This document shows, in pieces, positions 17,664 through 27,296 of a DNA stretch of 64,000 nucleotides. Both the position numbers and the translations under genes were made by a program. Within the stretch, counting starts at the first letter, position 1. Every line of letters starts with the position of its first letter. Source of the stretch: Sphingobium sp. CECT 9361. GTDB taxonomy: Bacteria; Pseudomonadota; Alphaproteobacteria; Sphingomonadales; Sphingomonadaceae. The notes beneath the pieces are model-generated. The model worked only from the letters and a program-made list of their open reading frames with translations. It was not told the origin of the DNA and did no database searches. Location of the stretch: contig NZ_CAKKNC010000001.1 in assembly GCF_918741285.1 (NCBI RefSeq), positions 1,054,001 to 1,118,000 on the forward strand. The letters run 5' to 3'.

Positions 17664-19255
17664 TCCGATGCCATGCCGGGGTCGGCGGCTTGCGCCATCG
17701 GCAGATGCACGATGAAGCTCGCGCCCTGCTGCGCATCGTCGCGATCGCCGATGCTGATGCGGCCCTGATGGCCGTCCACGATGCTGCGCGCAATGGCCAG
17801 ACCCAGGCCGCTATGCTTGCCGAACTGCTCGCCTTCGGGCCGGACGCTGTGAAAGCGGCGGAACACTGTTTCGCGCTCGCTGAGCGGTACACCCGGACCT
17901 TCGTCTTCGACGCTCACCAGCACTTCGTCATTGGCGACGGTCGCGACGATCTGGACAAGGCCGCCATCGGGCGAAAAGGAAATCGCGTTATCCAGCAGGT
18001 TTTCCAGCACACGGGCCAGCCGCTGTTCTTCGCCCATGACAACAGCAACATCGACGCGGGGGCGTGCAAACGCAATGCGCACATCGCGTTCTATCCCGCG
18101 CGTTTCGCGGGCGAGGATGAGCTCTTCGATCATCTTGCCCAGATCCACAGGTTCAAAACGGGTGCGCGACAGTTGTGCATCCACACGGGACGCCTCGGCT
18201 ATATCGGTGACCAATCGGTCGAGCCGTCGGACGTCATCCTTTGCAATGGCCAGCAACTGCGCCCGCAAGTCTGGTCTATCGATCGTACTCAATCCGTCGA
18301 GGGCAGAGCGCAGTGAAGCGATGGGGTTTTTCAGCTCATGGCTGACATCGGCAGCAAAGGCGTCCGTGGCATCGATCCGTTTGCGCAACGCGTGGCTCAT
18401 GTCCGACAGCGCGCGAGCGAGGAGGCCTATTTCATCGCGCCTGTCGGGCAGACGCGGTACCGTCACTTCGCGCGCACGGCCAAGGCGTACGCGCACGGCA
18501 GCCCGCGCCAGCCTGCGCAAGGGGAGAACTATAGTGCGGGCAAGAAAGAGCGAAAGTAACGTCGATCCAAGCAAGGCCGTTGCTAAAACAAAGCCGAGGC
18601 GCAGGCGTTCTGCGCGTACGACGCGCGTGATGTCGCGGGCGTTTTCGGTAGCCAACAATGCTTCGCCATTTCGCATGACCACTGCCGCAGACACCATTGG
18701 CGTGCGATCGGGCGCGTAGCGGTTCATCGCCTGCCCCTGACCAGAACTGCGCGCCGCTACAAGTTCAGGCCATGCGTCTGCACGGTCGATCGCAGGTTCG
18801 GTGAAATAGGGCGTGCGCGGCGCAAAGACTATGCGATCCACGACTTTATCGAGGAACCGTGCCACATGACGCTGCCAATCTTCACTTGCCGGGTCCCGTA
18901 ATACATAGCGTGGTGGCGCCAGTTTGAAGCTGTCCGTTTCCAGCCTGCCGTCAGCGCTATATTGACGGATGCGACCGTCGTTTTTGCTGGCAAAGGCATT
19001 GATCAGACCGTCATGTTGTGCGTCCGGCGTGCTTTCCAGCGCGGTCCCAAGCAGTTGCAGTTCGCTTAGCGACCGCTGCAAACGCTCGTCCACGACACGG
19101 GAACGGTAGCTGTCGAGATAGAAAAAGCCGCCTGCCAAAAGCGCGAGCGCAAAGATATTGACCGCCAGAATGCGGCGCGTCAGCGACAGTTGCCCCGACC
19201 AGCGGAGCGCCATGTCGCTATGCTCATTCTTCTGAGAATCTGTATCCGGCGCCAT
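17660..19255 (-). CDS. chvG: ChvG/ExoS-family sensor histidine kinase
   Basis: The protein is up to 531 residues. It has transmembrane segment 1 (about 29-48), a periplasmic sensor loop, segment 2 (about 225-245), HAMP, a HisKA domain with phospho-accepting His in [15 protein letters not shown], and HATPase boxes [19 protein letters not shown] and GLGLAIA. ChvG in rhizobia and Caulobacter senses acid or envelope stress and phosphorylates ChvI. The longer start overlaps chvI by 32 bases; an alternative ATG at 19213 (MALRWSG) lies 10 bases past the chvI stop and is also plausible. The stop overlaps hprK. Confidence 0.94.
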   Translation of the reverse strand: MAPDTDSQKNEHSDMALRWSGQLSLTRRILAVNIFALALLAGGFFYLDSYRSRVVDERLQRSLSELQLLGTALESTPDAQHDGLINAFASKNDGRIRQYSADGRLETDSFKLAPPRYVLRDPASEDWQRHVARFLDKVVDRIVFAPRTPYFTEPAIDRADAWPELVAARSSGQGQAMNRYAPDRTPMVSAAVVMRNGEALLATENARDITRVVRAERLRLGFVLATALLGSTLLSLFLARTIVLPLRRLARAAVRVRLGRAREVTVPRLPDRRDEIGLLARALSDMSHALRKRIDATDAFAADVSHELKNPIASLRSALDGLSTIDRPDLRAQLLAIAKDDVRRLDRLVTDIAEASRVDAQLSRTRFEPVDLGKMIEELILARETRGIERDVRIAFARPRVDVAVVMGEEQRLARVLENLLDNAISFSPDGGLVQIVATVANDEVLVSVEDEGPGVPLSERETVFRRFHSVRPEGEQFGKHSGLGLAIARSIVDGHQGRISIGDRDDAQQGASFIVHLPMAQAADPGMASE

Positions 19256-19928
19256 ATAATGTATCGATAGCGTTGAAATCGGAATCCGCTTCCCGGAATT
19301 TCCGGCGCAGGCGTTTGATATGGCTGTCTATGGTGCGATCGTCGACATAGACATCATCCTGATAGGCGGCATCCATCAACTGATTGCGATTTTTGACGAC
19401 GCCGGGGCGGGCCGCGAGCGTTTCGAGAATCAGGAATTCAGTGACGGTCAGGGTGACGTCATTCCCCTTCCACTTTACGCGATGGCGTGCCGGGTCCATT
19501 TCCAACCGACCGCGCACGATAGGTTCGGCGGCAGGTTCGCTGCTCTCCGTAGAAGGGCGAGCAAACTCCGCGCGGCGCAGGATTGCGCGGATGCGGGCGA
19601 TCAATAAACGCTGGGAGAAGGGTTTGGAGATGTAATCGTCCGCTCCCATGGCCAGTCCCAGTGCTTCGTCCAGCTCGTCATTCTTGCTGGTCAGGAAGAT
19701 GACCGGCATTGCGCTCTTCTCACGCAGGCGACGAAGCAGCTCGATCCCATCCAGCTTGGGCATCTTGATATCGAATACCGCCAGATCCGCCGGGCTGTCT
19801 GTCAGCGCCTTCAGCGCGGCCTCAGAATCGGAATACAGGCGCGTGATGAACCCTTCCGCCTGCAACGCTATGGATACGGACGTCAAAATATTGCGGTCGT
19901 CGTCAACCAACGCGATTGTTGCGCTCAT
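19224..19928 (-). CDS. chvI: ChvI-family response regulator
   Basis: This 234-residue OmpR-type regulator begins [13 protein letters not shown] at ATG 19928; the frame runs on to 20030 but without family-like sequence. The receiver domain has the acidic pair VDDD, the phospho-Asp in [11 protein letters not shown] and the KPF lysine. The C-terminal winged helix includes [13 protein letters not shown] and [16 protein letters not shown]. It is the first gene of the operon and is divergent from pckA, the arrangement known from other alphaproteobacteria. ChvI controls envelope, motility and acid-response genes in relatives. Confidence 0.95.
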   Translation of the reverse strand: MSATIALVDDDRNILTSVSIALQAEGFITRLYSDSEAALKALTDSPADLAVFDIKMPKLDGIELLRRLREKSAMPVIFLTSKNDELDEALGLAMGADDYISKPFSQRLLIARIRAILRRAEFARPSTESSEPAAEPIVRGRLEMDPARHRVKWKGNDVTLTVTEFLILETLAARPGVVKNRNQLMDAAYQDDVYVDDRTIDSHIKRLRRKFREADSDFNAIDTLYGAGYRFSEE

Positions 19929-20063
19929 TGCATGCGGTCCGGTTGCTGGTTCACGCGCAGGGACTAGACGATGGCGTCGCGAGGAGCAAGGATGTCTGCA
20001 TGTTCCCCGTCGTGGCGCGGGTATCGCCATGTATCAACTTACATCAATCACAATTGGCCCGAT

Positions 20064-20091
20064 TTGACGGGTAAGGGTCAAAGGCTTATGC
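20064..20091 (+). promoter_or_regulatory. Possible pckA promoter
   Basis: In the 262-bp gap between chvI and pckA, TTGACG (20064-20069) is followed after 16 bases by TTATGC (20086-20091). The -35 is good and the -10 poor. An imperfect palindrome (CTTATGCG-GATT-CGCGTAAG, about 20085-20104) overlaps the -10 and could be a regulator site. Confidence 0.35.
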
Positions 20092-20190
20092 GGATTCGCG
20101 TAAGCAGGGTAAGCGCCGCCATGCATGGAGCCGCGCGTCCTGCCTTAACGGCCTTTCAGGCTGCCACTACATTGTTTTAGGAGCAAGCGC

Positions 20191-21786
20191 GTGCAGGCGA
20201 TATCCTCTGTTACTCTGGAAACCCAGGGCATCCATACTCGTGCAACCCAACACTGGAACCTTGGCACCGCTCCTCTGGTCGAAGATGCGTTGGCCAATGG
20301 CGAAGGCATTCTGGCGAAGGATGGCCCGCTGGTCGTCGAGACCGGCAAGCACACCGGTCGTTCCGCCAAGGACAAGTTCATTGTCCGCGATGCAGAAACC
20401 GAAAACACGGTGTGGTGGGGCAGCACCAATGTTTCCATGACTCCCGAACATTTCGCTGCGCTCAAGGCAGATTTCATCGCTGCGCTGGGTGAGAAGGAAA
20501 CGCTGTACGTCGCGGACCTCTTTGGGGGATCGCAGCCGGAATATCGCGTGAATGTGCGCGTCATTAACGAGCTTGCCTGGCACAATCTGTTCATCCGCAC
20601 GTTGCTGGTCCGTCCCACATCGGACGAACTGGCTGATTTCACGCCGGAATACACCATCATCGACTTGCCGAGCTTCCGCGCCGATCCCGCGCGCCACGGT
20701 TGCCGCAGCGAAACAGTGGTAGCGGTCAACTTTACCGAAAAGCTGATCCTTATCGGCGGCACCGCCTATGCCGGCGAAATGAAGAAGTCGGTGTTCGGCA
20801 TCCTGAATTACCTGCTCCCTGTGCAGGGCGTGATGCCTATGCACTGTTCGGCAAACATCGGTCCGAATGGCGACACGGCCGTATTCTTCGGCCTGTCCGG
20901 CACGGGCAAGACCACCTTGTCGGCGGACGCCAGCCGCACGCTGATCGGTGACGACGAGCATGGCTGGTCCGACACGGCGGTCTTCAATTTCGAAGGCGGC
21001 TGCTATGCCAAGATGATCAACCTGTCGCCTGAAGCGGAGCCGGAAATTTTTGCGACGACCAAGCGTTTCGGTACGGTTCTGGAAAATGTCGTGATCGACA
21101 AGGAAACGCGCGAACTGGACTTCAACGACAACACGCTCGCTGAAAACAGCCGTGGTTCCTATCCGATCGACTTCATTCCCAATGCGTCCAAGGAAAATCT
21201 GGGGCCTGTGCCCAAGACGATCATTTTCCTGACAGCCGATGCCTATGGCGTTCTTCCGCCGATTTCGCGGTTGACGCCTGAGCAGGCAATGTACCACTTC
21301 CTTTCGGGCTACACCGCTCGCGTGGCAGGCACCGAAATTGGCGTGACCGAGCCGACGGCGACGTTCTCGACCTGCTTTGGCGCGCCCTTCATGCCGCGCC
21401 ATCCTTCGATCTACGGCAATCTGCTGAAAGAACGCATTGCCAAGGGCGGCGTGACTTGCTGGTTGGTCAACACGGGCTGGACGGGCGGCAAATATGGCGT
21501 CGGGAACCGGATGCCGATCCGCGTCACTCGCGCGCTGCTGAATGCAGCGCTTGACGGCAGCCTTAACAGCGTCGCGTTCCGCACCGATCCGAATTTCGGC
21601 TTCGAAGTGCCGGTCGCTGTGGCCGGTGTGGATGCCAAGATACTCGATCCGCGTCAGACCTGGGCCAATGGCGAAGAATTTGACGAAACCGCAGCCAAGC
21701 TGGTGAAGCAATTCGTCGATAATTTTGCCCAGTTCGAAGATCATGTCGATGCATCGGTACGGGAAGCTGCCCTGACCGCCGCCTGA
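20191..21786 (+). CDS. pckA: Phosphoenolpyruvate carboxykinase (ATP)
   Basis: This 531-residue gluconeogenic enzyme converts oxaloacetate and ATP to phosphoenolpyruvate, CO2 and ADP. The GTG start at 20191 has AGGAGC upstream. Visible motifs are [15 protein letters not shown] near the N-terminus, the P-loop [13 protein letters not shown] (about residue 233) followed by IGDDEHGW (Mn and phosphate binding), and [10 protein letters not shown] later. It is a single gene divergent from chvI and ends at an intrinsic terminator. The proximity links carbon-source shift (organic acids) to ChvGI and PTS signalling. Confidence 0.98.
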   Translation: MQAISSVTLETQGIHTRATQHWNLGTAPLVEDALANGEGILAKDGPLVVETGKHTGRSAKDKFIVRDAETENTVWWGSTNVSMTPEHFAALKADFIAALGEKETLYVADLFGGSQPEYRVNVRVINELAWHNLFIRTLLVRPTSDELADFTPEYTIIDLPSFRADPARHGCRSETVVAVNFTEKLILIGGTAYAGEMKKSVFGILNYLLPVQGVMPMHCSANIGPNGDTAVFFGLSGTGKTTLSADASRTLIGDDEHGWSDTAVFNFEGGCYAKMINLSPEAEPEIFATTKRFGTVLENVVIDKETRELDFNDNTLAENSRGSYPIDFIPNASKENLGPVPKTIIFLTADAYGVLPPISRLTPEQAMYHFLSGYTARVAGTEIGVTEPTATFSTCFGAPFMPRHPSIYGNLLKERIAKGGVTCWLVNTGWTGGKYGVGNRMPIRVTRALLNAALDGSLNSVAFRTDPNFGFEVPVAVAGVDAKILDPRQTWANGEEFDETAAKLVKQFVDNFAQFEDHVDASVREAALTAA

Positions 21787-21799
21787 TCCAGACTATCGA

Positions 21800-21838
21800 A
21801 AAACGGACGGCGCATCGGAGGATTGTGTCGTCCGTTTT
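21800..21838 (+). terminator. Intrinsic terminator of pckA
   Basis: AAAACGGACG (21800-21809) pairs exactly with CGTCCGTTTT (21829-21838); the 3' arm is T-rich and more T follows (CGTTT). It lies 13 bp after the pckA stop. Confidence 0.75.
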
Positions 21839-21902
21839 CGTTTCAGCCCGGCGGCGATGAATGTTATGTACGTCCCGGCTCATTCAACGAGGGAGGCACG
21901 CC

Positions 21903-22205
21903 ATGTTCGACGCAATTCTGGGTAATCTTGAGCCCATTGCCGCCAAGATTGGACTGCCGCCCGAACAGGTGAAGGGCATTAGCGACATGCTGGGTGCGAA
22001 GATCGGCGGCGGTGCCGACTACGCATCGGCGTTGACGCAGACGGCCAACGAATATGGGCTGCCCGTTGCCAAGCTGGAAGAGATGCTCGCGGCCGCAGGC
22101 GGTCCGGAAGCGATCATGGGCAAGCTGACCAGCTTTCTGGATCGCGATGGCGACGGAAATCCTCTGAACGAACTGAGCGGCCTTGCCAAAGGGTTGTTCG
22201 GCTAG
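21903..22205 (+). CDS. Small conserved-looking protein, function unknown
   Basis: The product is 100 residues from ATG 21903 (MFDAILGNLEP), preceded by GAGGGAGG. It is mostly helical and Gly/Ala-rich, has no signal peptide or membrane segment, and contains an EF-hand-like loop DRDGDGNPLNE near the C-terminus, which may bind Ca2+ but is only one loop. It lies between the pckA terminator and the convergent nfeD gene, so it is probably monocistronic. I do not recognise a named family. Confidence 0.72.
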   Translation: MFDAILGNLEPIAAKIGLPPEQVKGISDMLGAKIGGGADYASALTQTANEYGLPVAKLEEMLAAAGGPEAIMGKLTSFLDRDGDGNPLNELSGLAKGLFG

Positions 22206-22208
22206 CTC

Positions 22209-22652
22209 TTAAAGCGCTTCGACGATCAGCTCGTTGCCGGACACACCGGCGACGCGCATCAGCGTGCCTTCTGCGGTGTCCGCGCCGCGGCAGGACCAGA
22301 CGCCGTCGCCTACCTTCACGCGGCCATGCCCGCCCCGGATTGCTTCAACGACGGTAACTGTTTCACCGATCAAGCGTGCGGCGCGATCGTTGAGAAGGGG
22401 GTCCTGCGACGCGACGGGATTGTTCGCATACCAGCGCCGACCGCCATAAGTGGCGATGATCGAAAGGATCGCGAACAGAATGATCTGCACCGGCAAGCTG
22501 ATACCTGTCAGCATCGCGATCCCGCCGGTCAGCGCGGCGGCGATCGCAATCCACAGCAGGAACACACCGGGAATGATGATTTCCCCGATGCCGAACACGG
22601 CTGCAAGGATCAGCCAGATCCAATAGGAATCAAGCGCTGTCAGATCGATCAT
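22209..22652 (-). CDS. NfeD-family membrane protein
   Basis: This 147-residue protein has an N-terminal membrane part (about residues 10-70: [18 protein letters not shown] and two more segments) and a C-terminal OB-fold-like NfeD domain ending with [15 protein letters not shown]. NfeD proteins pair with SPFH proteins in membrane microdomains. Its ATG overlaps the stop of the SPFH gene by four bases, matching the classic two-gene arrangement (YbbK/QmcA with YbbL-type NfeD). Confidence 0.92.
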   Translation of the reverse strand: MIDLTALDSYWIWLILAAVFGIGEIIIPGVFLLWIAIAAALTGGIAMLTGISLPVQIILFAILSIIATYGGRRWYANNPVASQDPLLNDRAARLIGETVTVVEAIRGGHGRVKVGDGVWSCRGADTAEGTLMRVAGVSGNELIVEAL

Positions 22653-23626
22653 GATCCGCTCTGTTCAAGTGGTCCGCGGCGGCGGGGTGTCGGTGTGGGA
22701 TCGGTGACGGTGGGGGCGGTGCTGCCGAATGTCTCGCGCGCCAGTTCACCGATCCCGCCCAAAGTGCCGATAAGCTGCGTCGCTTCGACCGGGAACAGGA
22801 TCGTTTTGGCATTTGGCGATGTCGCGAAACCGCTGATAGCCTCGACATATTTCTGGGCGATGAAGTAATTGAGGGCCTGCGGATTGCCCGCCGAAATTGC
22901 GTCGGAGACCATCTGTGTCGCTTTGGCTTCCGCCTCGGCTTCGCGTTCGCGCGCCTCAGCATCGCGAAACGCCGCTTCTCGCCGCCCTTCCGCTTGCAAG
23001 ATCTGGCCTTGCTTCTCGCCCTCCGCGCGCAAGATTTCGGAAGCCCGCATCCCTTCTGCGTCCAGAATGTTGGCACGCTTCTCACGCTCGGCTTTCATCT
23101 GCCGGCCCATCGCGTTGACGATATCGGCAGGCGGACGAATGTCCTTCAATTCGACGCGCGTGATCTTCACGCCCCAGCTTCCCGTCGCATGATCGACAAC
23201 CGAAAGCAGCCGGGCATTTATTTCGTCACGCTTCGATAATGTTTCATCGAGATCCATCGAACCCATGACGGTGCGCAGGTTGGTCGTCGCCAATTGCATG
23301 ATCGCGACATAGAGTTCGGACACTTCATATGCAGCCTTGGCTGCGTCCAACACCTGAAAAAACACCACGCCGTCCACCGACACCATGGCGTTGTCCTTGG
23401 TGATGATTTCCTGGCCGGGAATATCGACCACCTGTTCCATCATGTTGATCTTGCGACCGACATTGTAAAAGAAGGCAGGATAGAAGTTCAGGCCAGGCCG
23501 TGCCACTTCGGTAAATCGTCCAAAGCGTTCGATGGTGTATTGATACCCCTGCCGAACGATCTTGATACTGGCCGCGAGATAGATGAAGACGAGCAATGCC
23601 GCCGCAAGTGCGAATGTCGTAAGCAT
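22649..23626 (-). CDS. SPFH/Band 7 (stomatin-like, QmcA) protein
   Basis: The product is about 325 residues from ATG 23626, preceded by GGGAGGGA. One N-terminal transmembrane segment (about 3-22) is followed by the SPFH domain ([23 protein letters not shown] onward; [21 protein letters not shown]) and then a long Ala/Glu/Arg-rich coiled coil (about 190-250). Such proteins form oligomeric scaffolds in the membrane and often modulate proteases such as FtsH. It is co-transcribed with nfeD and faces away from the CitE-like gene. Confidence 0.93.
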   Translation of the reverse strand: MLTTFALAAALLVFIYLAASIKIVRQGYQYTIERFGRFTEVARPGLNFYPAFFYNVGRKINMMEQVVDIPGQEIITKDNAMVSVDGVVFFQVLDAAKAAYEVSELYVAIMQLATTNLRTVMGSMDLDETLSKRDEINARLLSVVDHATGSWGVKITRVELKDIRPPADIVNAMGRQMKAEREKRANILDAEGMRASEILRAEGEKQGQILQAEGRREAAFRDAEAREREAEAEAKATQMVSDAISAGNPQALNYFIAQKYVEAISGFATSPNAKTILFPVEATQLIGTLGGIGELARETFGSTAPTVTDPTPTPRRRGPLEQSGS

Positions 23627-23710
23627 GGAATGGATCCCTCCCGGCAATACCGATAGTGGTGACTATGCAGGCAAAGGGTTAATGGGAAAAGTCATTTGAG
23701 GGAAAATTCG

Positions 23711-24526
23711 ATGCAACTGTCTTTCGCGCGATCCTTGCTGTTCCTGCCTGCGTCCAATGCGCGCGCAGTGGAAAAGGCGCGTGGGTTGATGTGCGATATG
23801 GTGATCCTCGACCTGGAGGACGCTGTTCCGGATGCGCAAAAGGATGCCGCGCGGGATGCTGCAGTGGCGGCCACGCAGATGGGATACCCTGAAAAACTAA
23901 TGGGAATTCGCATCAACATGGTGGGAACACCGTGGCATGGGGTAGATATGATGGCCGTGAAAGCCAGCGCGGCGGACTATGTCGTGGTGCCGAAAGTCGA
24001 AAAGGCCTCGCAGGTGCATGACGTGCGAAGCGTGTGCGAAAAGCCGGTCATCGCGATGATCGAAAGCGCGCTGGGCTTGCTGGCGGCGCGGGACATAGCG
24101 GCGCAATCCGGTACTGCGGCCTTGTTCATTGGGGTCAATGATCTGCGTAAGGACTTGGGTATCCCGAGCGGCACGGACCGGCAGGGATTATCGCTGGCTT
24201 TGCAGACGGTGGTTCTGGCCGCGCGCGCGTCGGGCAAAGCCGTGTTCGATGGCGTCTATAACCGGCTGGACGATCCTGATGGTCTGGCGGCGGAATGCCG
24301 CGAAGGTCGCAATTTCGGGTTTGACGGCAAGACGCTGATCCATCCCGGCCAGGTGGAAATCGCCAACGGCATTTATGGCCCGGACGCGGTCGCGATTGCC
24401 GATGCGCATCGCCTCATCGATGCTGCGACCGGGGGTGCCGAGCGCTTTGAAGGCGCAATGATCGAAGCGATGCACGTCGATGCCGCGCGCGCACTTATCG
24501 CTCGCGCCGAGGCCTTGAGGGCTTAA
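23711..24526 (+). CDS. HpcH/HpaI aldolase / CitE-like lyase
   Basis: The product is 271 residues from ATG 23711 (MQLSFARSLLFLPASN), preceded by GAGGGA. It is a TIM-barrel enzyme of the CitE family with FLPASNARAVEKA, the metal-binding acidic residues in MIESALGL and LDLEDAVPD, the late motif FGFDGKTLIHPGQV and no CitD/CitF partners nearby. Stand-alone CitE homologues act as malyl-CoA or citramalyl-CoA lyases/thioesterases, so citrate lyase is unlikely. Its TAA shares the bases TTAA with the stop of the convergent membrane-protein gene. Confidence 0.88.
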   Translation: MQLSFARSLLFLPASNARAVEKARGLMCDMVILDLEDAVPDAQKDAARDAAVAATQMGYPEKLMGIRINMVGTPWHGVDMMAVKASAADYVVVPKVEKASQVHDVRSVCEKPVIAMIESALGLLAARDIAAQSGTAALFIGVNDLRKDLGIPSGTDRQGLSLALQTVVLAARASGKAVFDGVYNRLDDPDGLAAECREGRNFGFDGKTLIHPGQVEIANGIYGPDAVAIADAHRLIDAATGGAERFEGAMIEAMHVDAARALIARAEALRA

Positions 24527-25989
24527 GCGGTATTCCTGGGCCTGCGCGCGTACCAAAAGAGCAATGCAGCCAGTAATGTGATCAGGCTCACGATGGCGCC
24601 AGCGATCTCCTGCCAGATCCTGACGCGGACGATGCGATAGGTTCCGGGCGTTGCCTGAAAGCGAATGAGCGGACCTGTCGACGGCACGACCTTCCCGTCG
24701 CGCTCTACGCGCCAGATCGGAAAAGCTGCACGGCCCAGCGTAACCGCGCCGGCTTTTGGTACTTCGATAACCGACGCTCTCGAAAGCGATTTGTACGCTG
24801 TCAGGTCAGGGGCACGCTTGTTGTCGATGGTGCCCTGATACGGAAAGCCATTAGGCAAATATTCGATCGCATCGGGTAGTCGGGGTGTCAGAGCCTCGTA
24901 ATGCTGCGGCACTTCATAGTGCTTGTGCACCTGCTTCATCAGCAGGACATAAGGTATTATCAGACAGCCAAGTCCCGGCAGGACGAAAAGAAGACGGAGC
25001 GGTTTACCCGCCGTGAATACAGCGGTGATTGCGACGAATTCCGTAACGCCTAGCAATCGCCACGGAAATTGCACCTTGTCCAGTGGCGGAATGAGCCAAA
25101 GGGGCGGCAGCAATCCGATCGCAGCGATCCCGGTTACAACAGCAATTCCGGTCCATATCGAGCGGGTCGACAAGGATATAAGCAACATACCCAAGCCAAT
25201 GAGCTGGACATTGCCAAGCGTGGGGTCAGGCCGGTCAAAGATGATCCAGTTGGCAGGTTGATAATAAGGGGACCATAACAGCTTTGTCGTAATATGACCC
25301 TGCAACGTCAACGCGGGTAGCAGGTAGAATGCCACCAACCCTATGGCTAACGCTCCAGAAATCGCGGCAGGAATCCAAAGGGATTTGTCTTCTTTCGCGC
25401 GCCAAAAAACCAGCGGCGCTATCATGAAGATGCCCGTCAGCACGGCCATCGGCAAATGGGTGAGGAGCAATCCCGCAAAGCTTCCGGTCAGAAGGAAGAT
25501 GCCATTGCGCGTCGGTAACCGCTCTATCGCCAATGCGATCAGTGGGAACCACAAAAACGCCGTAAGCTCGGCCAAGGCGCCCCGGACGCCCAAATCGAGC
25601 AGATGGTAGGGCGCGACGATGTAGCATATCGCTCCTAGTAGCGGGTAAGCGCTGCGACCTTTGAGCCAAAGGTGCATCGTCACGCCAGATGCCAATAGGA
25701 CGATGAACTCTGCGGCGGTAATGGCCTGCAATGTCGTAAAGCCGATGGCCCCGATCCCGCCGCTCAGCCAATAGGCAAGGGGCGGATAGAAGTAAAAGGT
25801 GGGACTTCCCAACCCCTCGAAGCTGTGTGGCAGCCAGCGAGGGTACAGAGTGCCGGCACGAATTGCTTCCGAGAACTGGCTGGTCCAAATATAGTTGTAC
25901 GTCCCTGAATGCGTGTAGCCTTGGCCGAAAATAAGATTCGGAGCCATCACGACTGCGGTGACGAGGATGAGCCAGAATAACGAACGCAT
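24523..25989 (-). CDS. Polytopic membrane protein, PTPS-related/YfhO-like
   Basis: The product is about 488 residues from ATG 25989, which has AGGAGA upstream; a longer frame reaches 26004. Around ten hydrophobic segments alternate with short loops, beginning MRSLFWLILVTAVVMAPNLI. The loop YPRWLPHSFEGLGSPTFYF followed by PPLAYW resembles membrane proteins of the 6-pyruvoyl-tetrahydropterin-synthase-related family and YfhO-type lipid-linked-sugar glycosyltransferases. A C-terminal extramembrane beta-rich part sits before a final helix. A role in cell-surface glycosylation is possible but unproven. Confidence 0.7.
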   Translation of the reverse strand: MRSLFWLILVTAVVMAPNLIFGQGYTHSGTYNYIWTSQFSEAIRAGTLYPRWLPHSFEGLGSPTFYFYPPLAYWLSGGIGAIGFTTLQAITAAEFIVLLASGVTMHLWLKGRSAYPLLGAICYIVAPYHLLDLGVRGALAELTAFLWFPLIALAIERLPTRNGIFLLTGSFAGLLLTHLPMAVLTGIFMIAPLVFWRAKEDKSLWIPAAISGALAIGLVAFYLLPALTLQGHITTKLLWSPYYQPANWIIFDRPDPTLGNVQLIGLGMLLISLSTRSIWTGIAVVTGIAAIGLLPPLWLIPPLDKVQFPWRLLGVTEFVAITAVFTAGKPLRLLFVLPGLGCLIIPYVLLMKQVHKHYEVPQHYEALTPRLPDAIEYLPNGFPYQGTIDNKRAPDLTAYKSLSRASVIEVPKAGAVTLGRAAFPIWRVERDGKVVPSTGPLIRFQATPGTYRIVRVRIWQEIAGAIVSLITLLAALLFWYARRPRNTA

Positions 25990-26191
25990 GCAGTCTCCTA
26001 GCAAGCGTTCCTTAAAATGATGTTTACCTTAGTGCCTGCGTTCGATCGGGCGCACAAACAAGTCTTTGATTGAGTCGGGACGTGCTATGAAGGCTGCAGG
26101 CACTGATACTGCGCTTTCCACTATCTAAACTGCAGTGCTCCGACCGATGAAGGGCTTTCGCATTGCGAGCCTCCGGCACAGGGAGCTTTGC

Positions 26192-27244
26192 ATGCCCGAT
26201 AAAATTCGCGCGTCTTCGGAGGATGCCCAGAGCCTCAGTTTTGCAATTGTTGCCTCGTCCAGCGCTCCTTTGCTGTTGCTGGATGTCGAACTGCGCATAC
26301 TGGCTGTCAGCGCTTCGTTTTGCGACGATTTCGCCATCGATCATGACCAGGCGGTCGGCCGACGACTGAGTCAGATTGGAGCGGGAGAGTGGGCGGTTCC
26401 GCAATTGGGGGCTTTGCTGCACGCCACAGCATCGGGTTCAGCCAATATCGACGGTTACCATATGGACCTTAAGCGGAACGGTCAGGACGTCCGGTCGCTG
26501 GTCATCCAGGCGCGCAAGTTGGATTATCGGGGCGGCGGGGATGTGCGACTGATAGTAACGATCATCGATGTGACCGATGCTGAAAATGCCGAGCGTGCCA
26601 AAGATGCCCTGATCGCCGAAAAGGGCGTGCTGCTGCAGGAAATTCAGCATCGGGTCGCCAACAGCCTTCAGATTATCGCCAGCGTACTCATGCAAAGCGC
26701 TCGTCGGGTCAATTCCGAAGAGAGCCGGATGCACCTTTCCGATGCGCACAATCGTGTGATGTCGATTGCGGCATTGCAACGCCATCTTGCCATAGCGCCT
26801 TCGGCGAACGTTTCTTTGCGTCCCTACCTGACTGACCTGTGCAGGAGTATAGGCGCTTCGATGATCCATGATCCTGAACGCATCACGCTCAAGGTCCGTT
26901 GCGACGATGTCACGAGTAGTAGCAATATGTCCGTGAGTCTGGGCCTGATCGTGACCGAATTGGTGATTAACGCGCTGAAACATGCGTTTCCCGACGACAG
27001 GAAGGGGCAGATATCGGTCGATTATAGTCCCAAAGGCGCAGGATGGACGCTGTCCGTAACGGACGACGGAGTTGGGATGTCGCGCGAGACTGACTCGCCG
27101 AAGGCAGGGCTAGGCACGACCATCGTGCAGGCTTTGGCCAAGCAACTGGGCGCGACGATCAGTGTTTCCGATTCTTCCCCCGGCACGGCGGTAAAGGTCA
27201 TCCATTTGGGTGGCGACATTGCAGGACGTGCAAAAGCAGTCTGA
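26192..27244 (+). CDS. HWE/HisKA_2-type sensor histidine kinase
   Basis: The product is about 350 residues from ATG 26192, with AGGGA upstream; a longer frame to 26135 adds 19 residues. It is soluble: an N-terminal PAS domain (about 15-125), then a HisKA_2 dimerisation region LLQEIQHRVANSLQIIASVL with the phospho-accepting His, and an HATPase domain with ELVINALKHAF, VTDDGVGM and GLGTTIV. Such kinases often feed the general stress response (PhyR-EcfG) in sphingomonads, but no phyR, nepR or ecfG gene is nearby. It is an orphan kinase, divergent from the membrane protein. Confidence 0.9.
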   Translation: MPDKIRASSEDAQSLSFAIVASSSAPLLLLDVELRILAVSASFCDDFAIDHDQAVGRRLSQIGAGEWAVPQLGALLHATASGSANIDGYHMDLKRNGQDVRSLVIQARKLDYRGGGDVRLIVTIIDVTDAENAERAKDALIAEKGVLLQEIQHRVANSLQIIASVLMQSARRVNSEESRMHLSDAHNRVMSIAALQRHLAIAPSANVSLRPYLTDLCRSIGASMIHDPERITLKVRCDDVTSSSNMSVSLGLIVTELVINALKHAFPDDRKGQISVDYSPKGAGWTLSVTDDGVGMSRETDSPKAGLGTTIVQALAKQLGATISVSDSSPGTAVKVIHLGGDIAGRAKAV

Positions 27245-27246
27245 AG

Positions 27247-27286
27247 GACAGGTCGCACCCTTTGGGAAGGACGGACGCGACCTGTC
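27247..27286. terminator. Hairpin between the HWE kinase and TonB receptor genes
   Basis: GACAGGTCGC (27247-27256) pairs exactly with GCGACCTGTC (27277-27286), loop 20 bases, in the 52-bp gap between convergent stops. There is no T-tract. Confidence 0.6.
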
Positions 27287-27296
27287 GCAGCGATGA

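Noticed and set aside
20167..21744. Minus-strand 525-codon open frame opposite pckA
   Set aside because: Shadow of pckA, whose P-loop and other motifs are all on the plus strand.
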